Under the pieces are notes generated by a model, which saw only the letters and a program-made list of their open reading frames with translations, was not told the DNA's origin and did no database searches. From positions 1 through 64,000 of the forward strand of contig CAYMYI010000006.1 in the NCBI GenBank assembly GCA_964394585.1: a DNA stretch of 64,000 nucleotides, given 5' to 3'. Position 1 is the stretch's first letter, and each line of letters begins with the position of its first letter. This stretch comes from CAYUJH01 sp964394585. GTDB lineage: Bacteria > Bacteroidota > Bacteroidia > Cytophagales > Flammeovirgaceae. The translations under genes were made by a program, and so were the position numbers. Positions 27,139-36,796 of this stretch are shown here, one piece after another.

Positions 27139-30100
27139 ATGAATTCAATACGGTTTTATGTACTCGTTTTTCTTTGCATAGTGTGTAGAGCTCATTCGTT
27201 AACTGCGCAAGAAAAAGAAGGTAGTGTCTGGTTTTTTGGACCTCAGCTGGGGGTATCTTTTCAAACGGGGCAACTCGCTACCAATAACACAAATCAATAC
27301 AATAATTTGAATATAACTGCCGCTATGGCAGATAGTGCAGGAAACCTACTTTTCCACACGGACGGGACTACCGTGTTTGATCGAAACAATACTATTATGC
27401 CAAACGGTGCAGGTATGTCAGGGGCACGCATGGTAGGTGTGGTTCCCAAGCCCAATACTCCTCATCGGTTCTACATCATTGGAATTTCGAATAGTGGCAG
27501 AATGTGGTATTCTGAAATTGACATGACACTCAATAATGGTTTGGGGGATGTAGCAGTAGGACAAAAAAACCAGACGATTGTCGCCACGGAAGTGGCCCCC
27601 AAGTTGACAATGATTTTACATAGTAATGGCACTGATATATGGCTTATTTCGCATGAGATTCATACCAATCGTTATATCACAATTCCTTTAACACCGGGTG
27701 GATTTGGTGCTCCGCTTCGGATTGCCTTTGGAAGAACCTATTGCGACCGTCGCGTTGATACATGTGGATCATTAGGCATTATGAAAAGTGCCCCAAATGG
27801 ACAGTGGATTGCTGACCCTCTCCCAGTATTTAGCGAAATTCAGATGCTATCGTTTAATAATACTACAGGCGCAATCAGCGATTTTTATACGTTAGATACA
27901 GAGTTTACCCTAGTAGGGAACAAACGCTCAGTAGGTTTTTCCCCTAATAGCCGCTATTTATATGAAGGAAGCGATCGTATTATTTCTCAATACGACTTAA
28001 ATGCAGGAAGTGAAGCCAATATACAAGCCAGTAAACTTTTGCTTACCAACATCAGTGCAGATCCTGCCGTTTCCATAATCGATTTCCAACTTGCCATTGA
28101 TGGCAAATTGTATTTTATACAGAGAGGAAACCCCGGGCGATTAGGAGTCATTCGCTGCCCAAATCTGCGTGGAGCTGCATCAAACATCAGTACCAATGCT
28201 GTTACATTCGGTACGACCATAGGGACTATTGATGGTTTTGCGCCGCAGCCCAATTTTTTTTTTCAAAGTACCGCTTTGCAGCTCAACGCATCTGCTACTA
28301 GAATATGTTTAGGCGATACCGTACAATTAGATGCTTGGGGAGGAGGAATTGAAACGTTCACATGGTCGCCGAGTAGTTCGTTGCAAGGGAGCAATACCCT
28401 TCAACCCATTGCTATTCCTACTGCCAATACTACTTATACCCTCAATGCTTCCGATGCTTGTGGAAATACCTTTACCCGTGCAGTAGATATACAGGTGATT
28501 GATTTAACCGGCCTCACCGCCGATAGCAACAGCCCTGTTACAGGCGACGATACCATCGAGCTAGAGGCCAACGGCATAGTAAACCCCGCAGCTACATATC
28601 TATGGGAAGGACCTAACGGTTTTACTTCTACGCTACAGAATCCATCAATTTCCAATGCAACCTTTGCGATGGCAGGAACATACCGCGTGGCTGCTACACT
28701 CGAAGGTTGCCAAAGCGATACCGCTACGGTAGAAGTGGAAGTATTAGGCGAAATTACGCTACAAAGTATAACCGATGCTGCTACAGCAAGTATCACTGAT
28801 GTGTTCTGCCCGAATCAAGAACTAGCCTTTACCTACGATGTAAAACCCAATCTTCCCTTTGAGGGTATTGTAGAGTTATCGGATTCTTTAGGCAGTTTTG
28901 CACAACCAACTCCTCTGGTAACTAATGTGAATCTATTCAACCAAAATACGACAGGAGGAGAAACGCTTACGTTTACCTTGCCGCCAACCATAGCAGAAGG
29001 CAGCGACTATCGGCTTCGCCTTGTACCCGATGACGATTCTCTTTACACAGTATTCAATAATGTGAATGCTTTTCGAATAGAAGTCCCCCGTGCTCAAGCC
29101 ATGCCCGATACGGTACTATGTAATCTCGATTCTTTACAGCTAAGGGCAGCGCCCTTAAATGCCAATGAAACAGGACGTTGGGAATTGCTAGGAGGTGAAG
29201 GGGAATTTGTAGGGGATGTTACAAATCCTGAAATATCGGTGCGAAAACTAGGGGAGGGGGATAATCTTTTTGTGTGGGAAATTCAACGAGGTTCGTGTTT
29301 AGATACCGATACAGTGCAGATTAATGTTGTACGCGCCAAGGCAAACCTACTCGTACATTCAAACAGAACTCTTTGCCAAGGAGATACAGCAGTATTATCA
29401 CTTGAAAACTTCTACAATAACAATATTCAATGGTATAAAGATGGTACCCCTATCGAAGGTGCTACGGCAGATTCAATTTCTGTAGATTCTTCCGGGGTAT
29501 ATTTTGCCGTGGCGAGTACGGAGCTTTTTTGTACCGATACCTCGAAACAAATTACAGTAACGGTATTGCCAGCTCCCGAAGTATCACTTGCTGTAACCGA
29601 TACCATTCGGTTATGCCCTGGCAGTTCTTTTCTTTTACAGGCTGATACGGCAAATGCAGATAGCGTTCAGTGGCAAAAAGATTTCCAAAATATTGAAACA
29701 GCAACTGCCTCATCTCTTCAAATAGTAGAACAAGGGGCATACCGCGCCATTGCTTGGCGAGGGGCTTGTGCCGATACCTCACAAATAGTGCATGCTATCC
29801 GTGAGGGAATTGTGATGCCCATGATTTTCGCCTCCGATACACTGCAATTTTGCCCAGGCACTACAGCTCTCTTACAAGCCGATTCACTTCCCAACCTGCA
29901 GTATCAGTGGCTGCGCGATACCGTAGCCATCCCTGAAGCTACTGCTATACAGTATAGCACAGCGCAAGCAGGTCTCTATAGTTTGGTAGTAAACAACGGA
30001 GTATGCACCGACACTTCGCGAGCTGTGGTGGTATTACCATATGATACCCTTCGCCTTGCCTACCCCGACTCGATTGCCGTGTGCTCTGCGACTTCTCGAA

Positions 30101-32337
30101 CGGTATCTTCATTCTTGCAACAAGAACGGTATGAGTTTATGTGGGAGGCTAATCTTGGGATCGATACGACATCGTTGGAAAGCCCCATCTTTCAACTGAA
30201 TACGCTTGTAGATACTACCATAACCTATCATGTAACTGTGCGCGATACGCTAACGGACTGCCTTACTTTCGATTCGGTGAAAGTAACCTTTTTGGCACTA
30301 CCGCTCTCAAGTGCCGGAGGTAACCGAACTCTATGTTCGGGTGATAGCACAAGATTAGGAGCAGAGCCGCTATCTCATATGCGCTACCGGTGGTATCCTA
30401 GCGATTTACTGAGCGACTCTACCACAGCACGCCCTACGTGGAAGGGAAAAGAAGTGGATGTGGAAACAACATTTCAGTATGTATTGGAAGTAACCGATAC
30501 CCTTCGGCAGTGTATTAACACTGATACAGTGCGTATTCAGGTAGTACCCGAAATCCGCTTAGCGCTACCCCCACAATATGCTGTTTGCAGCGGCGATACC
30601 CTTACAATGGGGGTGGCACCCTTCGCTGGTGTGTCGTACCGTTGGCAATCCAGTGCTGAAGGCATTGTTTTACCCGATTCGTCGCAGGTTGCATTTTCTT
30701 GGAACCATGAAGGTTTACAGCCCGATACGCTCCATTTTGTGTTGGCCGCTGAGGCTGCAAGTTGCCAAACCTTCGATACCACACAGGTCATTATCTTTCC
30801 GAAACCTCCCATCGAAAAGTTACAAGGAGATACCCTTTTATGTAGTAACGATGTGGAGAAAACGTATGTGTTGATGATGCCAGAAGGAAATCGTACCGCT
30901 TGGGAAGTGATAGGTGGCACAGTGTTGCAAGTTACTGATAGCACGGTACAAGTACAGTGGGCTGAACAAGCCGAACAGCGTTTTGTGCAAGCAACGGTTT
31001 CTTCACCATTTGGGTGTGTGTATCCTCCACAACGGCTTGGGGTAGCTATTGCACCTTTGCCAACACCTCAACTTAATATTTTCACCGATACACTCTGTAC
31101 TGAAAGCAGCGTAGAAGTAAACTATTCACTCAAAAATCCGATACTAACTTCTACCTATAATTGGTTTATAGAAGGAGGAGAGTTTTTACAAAATCGGGAT
31201 ACGAGCGCGGTAGTTCGATGGCTAGCATCCGAAGGTCGTATTTGGGTGCAAGAAACTGACGCAGTGGGGTGCCAAGCCAGTACCGATACCTTCCGAGTTA
31301 CGATTGCTGCAACGCCAAAAATTTTGGCAGAGCAAACAGAGTTTACATTGTGTGCTTCGAAGCTTGCTGCACCGCAAACGTATACCATCTTGCCAGTAGA
31401 TGCCGACTCGGTACTTTGGGAAGTAACTAATGGAGAAGTTATACGTAGAACTTCTACTTTTATACAGATACAATGGAACTCTTTTCCTGAAAAAGAATTG
31501 CGCGCCATTGCCACCTCGTTAGCAGGATGCCAAGCCGATACTCTTACCTTTCAAATCAACCAGGATGTGGCTATTCCCGCGCTTTCTCTGGTTTCTTGGG
31601 CAGAGGACAACACCATAGAAGTTATCATAGACCCGCTTGCTGTACCGAGCGAATTAGAACGAAGTACCGACGCTACTGCTTGGGAAACGATTGCTGAAGT
31701 GCCTGCAAATACCTCAATGTTACGCGATGCACCCATCAACCTGCAAAATCAACCTTACTTCTATCGCTTGAAGCGCATCAACGCTTGTAGCGATACGCTG
31801 TACTCTGCCATACATCGTTTCATAGTATTGCAAGCGCAGTTAGAGCAACGCCTCAATACAGGCAGTTTGCAATGGACACCATACCTCGGTTGGGGTGATT
31901 CGTTACAACATTACCAAATTTGGCAGCAAACAATCGGCAACGCATTCGAATTCATAGGAGAAAGTACAGATACTTTGTTTACGCTGAGCACCTTGCCTTA
32001 CACCCGTGAACTTTGCTATCAGATTGTTGCGGTACATGCCGATGGAGCGCGACAAAGTTTTTCTAACATCGAATGCGCGCAGCTGAGTGGCGAGGTGATT
32101 ATTCCCAATGTGTTTACTCCTAATGGCGATGGACGGAACGATACCTGGCAGGTATTAAATATACGACCTAATACAAGTTTTTCAGTAAAGATTATGAACC
32201 GATGGGGGAAAATCGTATTTGAAACCGAGCAACCTACCGAAGCATGGGATGGAGCAGAATTACCTACCGGAGCCTATTTCTACCAGGTAGCAATTGGCAA
32301 CCGGACGTTCAAAGGCTGGATACAATTGATGCGCTAA
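27139..32337 (+). CDS. Giant Ig/PKD-like secreted protein with gliding-motility (T9SS type B) C-terminal domain, 1732 aa
   Basis: A signal peptide (to about LTAQ) and a beta-propeller-like N-terminal third (about 30-375, with EGSVWFFGPQLGVSF and SPNSRYLYEGSD). Then comes a long array of Ig/PKD-like units of about 80-100 residues, each with a Cys-Gly-Asp/Pro-Gly start (LCLGDTVQL-like: RICLGDTVQLDAW, RTLCQGDTAVLSL, LCPGSSFLLQAD, FCPGTTALLQAD, RTLCSGDSTRLGA). The end (about 1650-1732) is a type B sorting domain: IIPNVFTPNGDGRND, MNRWGKIVF and GAYFYQV. SprB-like adhesins share this layout. Probably a surface adhesin or matrix protein. Convergent with the LytTR gene, which ends 10 nt beyond it. 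Confidence 0.88.
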   Translation: MNSIRFYVLVFLCIVCRAHSLTAQEKEGSVWFFGPQLGVSFQTGQLATNNTNQYNNLNITAAMADSAGNLLFHTDGTTVFDRNNTIMPNGAGMSGARMVGVVPKPNTPHRFYIIGISNSGRMWYSEIDMTLNNGLGDVAVGQKNQTIVATEVAPKLTMILHSNGTDIWLISHEIHTNRYITIPLTPGGFGAPLRIAFGRTYCDRRVDTCGSLGIMKSAPNGQWIADPLPVFSEIQMLSFNNTTGAISDFYTLDTEFTLVGNKRSVGFSPNSRYLYEGSDRIISQYDLNAGSEANIQASKLLLTNISADPAVSIIDFQLAIDGKLYFIQRGNPGRLGVIRCPNLRGAASNISTNAVTFGTTIGTIDGFAPQPNFFFQSTALQLNASATRICLGDTVQLDAWGGGIETFTWSPSSSLQGSNTLQPIAIPTANTTYTLNASDACGNTFTRAVDIQVIDLTGLTADSNSPVTGDDTIELEANGIVNPAATYLWEGPNGFTSTLQNPSISNATFAMAGTYRVAATLEGCQSDTATVEVEVLGEITLQSITDAATASITDVFCPNQELAFTYDVKPNLPFEGIVELSDSLGSFAQPTPLVTNVNLFNQNTTGGETLTFTLPPTIAEGSDYRLRLVPDDDSLYTVFNNVNAFRIEVPRAQAMPDTVLCNLDSLQLRAAPLNANETGRWELLGGEGEFVGDVTNPEISVRKLGEGDNLFVWEIQRGSCLDTDTVQINVVRAKANLLVHSNRTLCQGDTAVLSLENFYNNNIQWYKDGTPIEGATADSISVDSSGVYFAVASTELFCTDTSKQITVTVLPAPEVSLAVTDTIRLCPGSSFLLQADTANADSVQWQKDFQNIETATASSLQIVEQGAYRAIAWRGACADTSQIVHAIREGIVMPMIFASDTLQFCPGTTALLQADSLPNLQYQWLRDTVAIPEATAIQYSTAQAGLYSLVVNNGVCTDTSRAVVVLPYDTLRLAYPDSIAVCSATSRTVSSFLQQERYEFMWEANLGIDTTSLESPIFQLNTLVDTTITYHVTVRDTLTDCLTFDSVKVTFLALPLSSAGGNRTLCSGDSTRLGAEPLSHMRYRWYPSDLLSDSTTARPTWKGKEVDVETTFQYVLEVTDTLRQCINTDTVRIQVVPEIRLALPPQYAVCSGDTLTMGVAPFAGVSYRWQSSAEGIVLPDSSQVAFSWNHEGLQPDTLHFVLAAEAASCQTFDTTQVIIFPKPPIEKLQGDTLLCSNDVEKTYVLMMPEGNRTAWEVIGGTVLQVTDSTVQVQWAEQAEQRFVQATVSSPFGCVYPPQRLGVAIAPLPTPQLNIFTDTLCTESSVEVNYSLKNPILTSTYNWFIEGGEFLQNRDTSAVVRWLASEGRIWVQETDAVGCQASTDTFRVTIAATPKILAEQTEFTLCASKLAAPQTYTILPVDADSVLWEVTNGEVIRRTSTFIQIQWNSFPEKELRAIATSLAGCQADTLTFQINQDVAIPALSLVSWAEDNTIEVIIDPLAVPSELERSTDATAWETIAEVPANTSMLRDAPINLQNQPYFYRLKRINACSDTLYSAIHRFIVLQAQLEQRLNTGSLQWTPYLGWGDSLQHYQIWQQTIGNAFEFIGESTDTLFTLSTLPYTRELCYQIVAVHADGARQSFSNIECAQLSGEVIIPNVFTPNGDGRNDTWQVLNIRPNTSFSVKIMNRWGKIVFETEQPTEAWDGAELPTGAYFYQVAIGNRTFKGWIQLMR

Positions 32338-32347
32338 CTTTGCCTAG

Positions 32348-33070
32348 CTATCGTTTCCATAAGTTACCGTTGATGATGCGTTCTACTACGCTATCTTTAT
32401 AATGCCGGCTTACCGGAATGCGGTGTGTGCTCACAAATAGTTCATTGCCCTCCATGCCTTTTACATGATTCACCGCCACGATGTACGATTTATGTACACG
32501 CAAAAAAGCCGAAGGATTGAGCTTTTCTTCCATACTTTTTAAGGTAAGAAGTGTCAGAAACTTGCCTTCGGTCGTGTGGATGTGTACATAGTTTTGCATT
32601 CCTTCGATAAAGAAAATATCCGCAAAGCAAATTTTTTCAAACTTGTTTTCACATTTGATAAAGAAATATTCCTCTGCTGCAGCAGAAGCATCGGTTTGCG
32701 TAGCGTTTTGTAATAGATTAAAGTAATCGTGGGCTTTTTGTGCCGCTTTAAAAAAGCGTTGAAACGTAATGGGCTTCAGCAGGTAATCGAGTACATCGAG
32801 CTGAAAGCCTTCGAGGGCGTAGTTTGGATACGCAGTAGTCAGAATTACCATAGGAGGCTTTTGGAGCGATTTCAGAAAATCGATACCATTGAGTTTGGGC
32901 ATTTGGATATCGAGAAACAGCAGATCAACGGTCTGGTTCTGCATGAACTTCGAGGCTTCAATCGGATTTTCGCACATACCCACCAACGAAAGAAAATCAA
33001 TATCGGCGATATACTCGGCAAGACCTTCTCGTGCGAGGGGTTCATCATCTACAACGAGGCTTTGTATCAT
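32348..33070 (-). CDS. LytTR-family response regulator, 240 aa
   Basis: The receiver domain (2-120) has the acidic pair VDDE, the phospho-acceptor Asp54 (LLFLDIQMPKLNG) and the Thr/Lys switch (TTAYPNYALEG, LKPI). A LytTR DNA-binding domain (about 135-235: FFIKCENKFEKICFADI, FLRVHKSYIVAVNHV) follows. It binds direct repeats upstream of targets in this family. Its ATG overlaps the kinase gene stop by 4 nt, so the pair is co-translated. Confidence 0.94.
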   Translation of the reverse strand: MIQSLVVDDEPLAREGLAEYIADIDFLSLVGMCENPIEASKFMQNQTVDLLFLDIQMPKLNGIDFLKSLQKPPMVILTTAYPNYALEGFQLDVLDYLLKPITFQRFFKAAQKAHDYFNLLQNATQTDASAAAEEYFFIKCENKFEKICFADIFFIEGMQNYVHIHTTEGKFLTLLTLKSMEEKLNPSAFLRVHKSYIVAVNHVKGMEGNELFVSTHRIPVSRHYKDSVVERIINGNLWKR

Positions 33071-34122
33071 AGCTGAAGGGTTAAGTGTACGTAAAAACTA
33101 TGTTCTTTAGCTTGTATTAGTAGCGAATGCCGCTCAGGGTATAAAAGCGTAAGCCTGCGACGGACATTTTCTAGCCCGATACCTCCGTACGGATTGGGTA
33201 GAGGGGAGTTCGCAGAATCCTGTTTGGGGTGAGCGGAGTTTTCCACTTCAAACTGAAGAGTCTGGTTTTCTAAATGCAGTTTGCATTGAATGAAGTGAGG
33301 CAAATCTTTACCTTTAGAAACATGCTTAAACGCATTTTCAATAAACGGCATCAGTAAAAAAGGAGCAATTGCGCCTTGTAAATTATCCTTCGGATAGGTG
33401 CAGAAGCGTACTTCCAGGGCGGTTTCGTGCCGTAGCTGTTCTAACTCAATGAAGTTGCGCAAAAACGCTACTTCTTTTTGCAACGGAATGGTAGGTTCGT
33501 TGCACTCATATAACTGATAGCGCAACAAATCTGAAAACTTTGCCAAAGCGTCGGAGGCCCGTTCTTGATCTTTCCGAATTAAAAAGAATATAGAATTAAT
33601 AGTATTGAACAAGAAATGAGGGTTATACTGCGATCGCAGAAATTTAAGCTCCGTTTCTAGTTTTTCCTTTTCGAGCACCTGCGATTTTTGCCGCTCGGCG
33701 ATCCACTCTTTGCTAAGCTTCAAGATCATGACAGCCAGGATTGTGCTAAAGCTGCTGGCATATACGGCAGGGAACCAAATGTCGCCGGCAAGGAATGCCT
33801 GCATAATTTCCCAATCAAATTGAAAGGCAATCCAAAAACCAATTAGAATTAGCAAGGGAGAAAGGGCTAAATTGCCCATGAATCCTATCAGGTATACCCC
33901 GTACTTCTTTTGTTTTAAAAATTGAGGCACCAAGTAATAGATATTGAAATACGAGCCAGTAGCGTGCCCAATAATGTAGAACAATACAATGATGGCAGAT
34001 TCCCAATTCAGCCCTAGCTGGTCGCTGAATAACACGCTTGCTCCAATTTCGTAGGCAATCCACAAAGGGAGGTGGTATAGTTTCCAACGGAAAAGCCATG
34101 TATGTATTTTCCCTTCCATCAT
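33067..34122 (-). CDS. LytS-like sensor histidine kinase (His_kinase family), 351 aa
   Basis: Four TM helices occupy residues 15-145, with no extracellular sensor domain of size. A short coiled coil (about 150-175) leads to the H-box SQYNPHFLFNTINSIFF (His is the phospho-acceptor), the N-box LMPFIENAFKHVS and the G-box GGIGLENVRRRL. It is complete and should phosphorylate the adjacent LytTR regulator. Two adjacent ATGs (34122, 34119) are equivalent starts. The cue is unknown. Confidence 0.92.
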   Translation of the reverse strand: MMEGKIHTWLFRWKLYHLPLWIAYEIGASVLFSDQLGLNWESAIIVLFYIIGHATGSYFNIYYLVPQFLKQKKYGVYLIGFMGNLALSPLLILIGFWIAFQFDWEIMQAFLAGDIWFPAVYASSFSTILAVMILKLSKEWIAERQKSQVLEKEKLETELKFLRSQYNPHFLFNTINSIFFLIRKDQERASDALAKFSDLLRYQLYECNEPTIPLQKEVAFLRNFIELEQLRHETALEVRFCTYPKDNLQGAIAPFLLMPFIENAFKHVSKGKDLPHFIQCKLHLENQTLQFEVENSAHPKQDSANSPLPNPYGGIGLENVRRRLTLLYPERHSLLIQAKEHSFYVHLTLQL

Positions 34123-34305
34123 ACCTACGAAACTCGGTATTTGTCTTCAGAATGCCCAAGCCAATACACAAAAGGATACTCTCAATTGACCAAATGCTGC
34201 ACATGGGCTACGAAATGCATCTCATATTTGTGCTATCAGAGAGATGGCAAAAAGGTGTTATTTATATTTTTCTGTATACTTTGCAACTCAACAGATTGAA
34301 CTCCT

Positions 34306-34839
34306 ATGCGCAAAATCAAACTTTATATCGCCACGAGCCTCGATGGTAAAATAGCTGCACCCGATGGTAGTGTATCTTGGTTGGAAAGCATTTTAAACCC
34401 CGAACAAACCGACTATGGCTATCAGGCATTTTACGATAGCATCGATACCACGCTCATGGGATATTCCACCTACCAGGCAATCGAAGGGTTTGCCGGCCCG
34501 TTTCCGTATACCGATAAAGAAAACTTTGTTTTTACACGCAAGCCAGCTCCTCCACCGGCTGAACATGTTACGTTTGTGCAATCTGAAATACCTTCTTTTT
34601 TAAACGCACTGAAAGAAAAGCCGGGGAAAGATATTTGGCTGATAGGAGGTGGCAAGTTTGCCGGCTATTTGATAGGCGAGCAACTAGTTGACGAGATGAT
34701 GCTGTTCGTTATGCCCATTTTATTGGGCGAAGGTATCCCATTGTTCGAAGCCGCTTTTCCACAAACCTCCTTGGTGTTACTTGATGAACTTCGATACCAA
34801 AATGGGGTCAAAATGTTACATTATGCCATAGGCAGATAG
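34306..34839 (+). CDS. Dihydrofolate-reductase-like (RibD C-terminal) protein, 177 aa
   Basis: KLYIATSLDGKIAAPDGSVSW at the N-terminus, TTLMGYSTYQAI, NFVFTRKP, and IWLIGGGKFAGYLIGEQLVDEMMLFVMPILLGEG near the end are the NADPH-binding and active-site features of the RibD_C/DHFR-like superfamily. The substrate is unknown; proteins of this kind are often annotated as dihydrofolate reductase family. Single gene, no clear operon partner. Confidence 0.88.
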   Translation: MRKIKLYIATSLDGKIAAPDGSVSWLESILNPEQTDYGYQAFYDSIDTTLMGYSTYQAIEGFAGPFPYTDKENFVFTRKPAPPPAEHVTFVQSEIPSFLNALKEKPGKDIWLIGGGKFAGYLIGEQLVDEMMLFVMPILLGEGIPLFEAAFPQTSLVLLDELRYQNGVKMLHYAIGR

Positions 34840-34879
34840 CGTGAATGAACTTGTCTGCCCTCAGGAGGATGTGTTGTGG

Positions 34880-35761
34880 TTATTCATCAAAATCAGAAGC
34901 CACAACGGCTAAGAACAAGCGGTTTGGGGAAACTGCCATGCGGTCGAATGCATAAATTCCAAAGGAGGAAAGGTCACCTACTTCAGTCCATGTTACCGAT
35001 TGCCCCACAGTAAACAAATACAATTTACTGCCCTTGCCCATGAGCAATGTTTGGTTGTTAAGCCATACGTAGTCTTCCACTTCCGGAAGTGTTGCTGTAA
35101 TCTCTTCGATAGTGCCGGTTTGAGTATCAAGGCTTTTAATCATCCATTGGGTACTATCTACCTTGTGGACAAAACTTATTTGCTCGCTGTTAGGGATGTG
35201 TTGGAAGCACCTGCCCACATTGCCAAGCAGTGTTTCAGCGGCTTCGTCTGTAGTAGATGCCACTTGCAAAGTGTTGGGCTCGCCCAATACAAAAAGGGCT
35301 AGTTGGGTTGGCGCCGTCCAGATATGATAGCCCACTGGTTGAAGAGTCGGTAGCACTACGGAAGGAGTTTTTTTCCCTTTTAAAGGAAATTTCCACAGGC
35401 GTTGCGTGCCATCAGCTTCTACTTGAATTACAGAAAGTGCTTTTTCATTCGGAACAGGTGTAGGCGAATATTCACTTTCTGCCGTTTGAGTAACCGCTTT
35501 GGGTTTTCCTTGGGGTACTTTCACCCGAAAAATGTCAGTTTGTCCATCGTTTTGTTGAGCAGTGTAATAGAGTTGCGTATCGCTAAAAAAATAAGGTTGA
35601 TTATCGTATCCTTCACGTTGCGTAACGTTTTTACCATCTTTTAAAGCAATTGTTTCATTATTAAAGTGAAGAGAAAACACAAAAATATCGGTGTTAGGTT
35701 GTGCCCAACTTGTGATGGTAGCCAAACCGAAACAAAAAATAAATGTGTAAAAACGTAGCAT
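34880..35761 (-). CDS. TolB-like beta-propeller secreted protein, 293 aa
   Basis: The signal peptide ends near SWAQ. Repeated blades begin with motifs such as NTDIFVFSL, QTDIFRVKVPQGKPKAVTQT and TQRLWKFPLKG, like the WD40/PD40 blades of TolB-type propellers. ATG 35761 gives a direct signal peptide (MLRFYTFIFCFGLA); the in-frame TTG six bases upstream is unlikely. No T9SS sorting domain. Function unknown. Confidence 0.65.
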   Translation of the reverse strand: MLRFYTFIFCFGLATITSWAQPNTDIFVFSLHFNNETIALKDGKNVTQREGYDNQPYFFSDTQLYYTAQQNDGQTDIFRVKVPQGKPKAVTQTAESEYSPTPVPNEKALSVIQVEADGTQRLWKFPLKGKKTPSVVLPTLQPVGYHIWTAPTQLALFVLGEPNTLQVASTTDEAAETLLGNVGRCFQHIPNSEQISFVHKVDSTQWMIKSLDTQTGTIEEITATLPEVEDYVWLNNQTLLMGKGSKLYLFTVGQSVTWTEVGDLSSFGIYAFDRMAVSPNRLFLAVVASDFDE

Positions 35762-35870
35762 ATCCAACAGAGTTAAAATAAAAGAGTTTGTTTAAAACGC
35801 ATTGCTAAGTTATATCTTTACCTTAACAATGATATAAACCGAGTTTTCTTCACCTGTAAGATTTTTCTAT

Positions 35871-36278
35871 ATGAGCCGAACGACGCAAAAAGACTCTACT
35901 TCTCAATTAGGTGCTATTTTAGAACATAAATGCCCCCAATGCCGAAAGGGAAACATGTTTATACATCCTCTTTATAAACTCCATAAGTTCACTAAAATGT
36001 ATGAATACTGCCCGCATTGTGGTATTCATTACGAACCCGAACCAGGGTTTTACTTTGGTGCCATGTACATTAGCTATGCATTTAACATAGCTTTACTAAT
36101 CACCCTTTTTGTGGCAACCAATATTTTGATGGGCGATGTAGAACTTTGGGTCTATTTTGTCAACATCATCATTCCTTCTATACTGCTAGTGCCACTAAAT
36201 TTCCGTCTATCGCGTGCGCTGATGCTACATTTATTTGGTGGGTATTCGTATAACCCTGAAAAGGCAGAAAAATCTTAA
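35871..36278 (+). CDS. DUF983 zinc-ribbon membrane protein, 135 aa
   Basis: Two CxxC pairs (HKCPQCRKG, YCPHCG) make an N-terminal zinc ribbon. GFYFGAMYISYAFN follows, then two TM helices. This is the DUF983 layout. Function unknown. NfeD follows after 32 nt. Confidence 0.88.
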   Translation: MSRTTQKDSTSQLGAILEHKCPQCRKGNMFIHPLYKLHKFTKMYEYCPHCGIHYEPEPGFYFGAMYISYAFNIALLITLFVATNILMGDVELWVYFVNIIIPSILLVPLNFRLSRALMLHLFGGYSYNPEKAEKS

Positions 36279-36310
36279 CTTATCAGAAATTCATCTAAAT
36301 ACCGACAATC

Positions 36311-36796
36311 ATGCTTGAATGGCTCACTGTTATTTCGCTTATTTTGTTTGGGTTAATTCTGCTCATTATCGAAATTATTTTTATTCCCGGAACTACGCTA
36401 ATAGGCATCATCGGGATTTTAAGTGCTATTTTCGGTATTGTATTGAGCTTTAGCTATTTCGGAGCCACCATAGGTTCGCTTATCTTGGGAGGAACGGCAC
36501 TTGCCACTGCTCTAGCGGTCTATCGAAGTTTTAAGTCGGGTACTTGGGAGAAAATGTCGTTACGATTAAAAATAGATAGTAAGGTAAACGAAGATGAAAT
36601 CCCGATTACAGTGGGGCAAGTAGGGAAAACTACTTCGGCACTTCGGCCAATGGGTTCTGCCGATTTCGATGGGGAAATTCGAGAAGTACGCACCTTAGGG
36701 CTATTTCTTCCCCCCAGTACTCTAGTAGAAGTTATCCGTGTAGAAGGGAAGAAAATATGGGTGGAAGAGCTGAAAACTCAAACCGTTAACGAATAA
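36311..36796 (+). CDS. NfeD-family membrane protein, 161 aa
   Basis: Short NfeD form: three TM helices in residues 4-75, then a C-terminal OB-fold (about 95-155: VGQVGKTTSALRPMGSADFDG and VRTLGLFLPPSTLVEVIRVEG). NfeD proteins act with stomatin-like proteins in membrane quality control; no stomatin gene is in the window. It overlaps the convergent TPR-SH3 gene by 11 nt. Confidence 0.88.
   Translation: MLEWLTVISLILFGLILLIIEIIFIPGTTLIGIIGILSAIFGIVLSFSYFGATIGSLILGGTALATALAVYRSFKSGTWEKMSLRLKIDSKVNEDEIPITVGQVGKTTSALRPMGSADFDGEIREVRTLGLFLPPSTLVEVIRVEGKKIWVEELKTQTVNE

Noticed and set aside
30578..30874. A 98-codon plus-strand frame and minus-strand frames inside the Ig-array gene
   Set aside because: The Ig/PKD units are read without interruption in the main frame; these alternative frames are low-complexity shadows.
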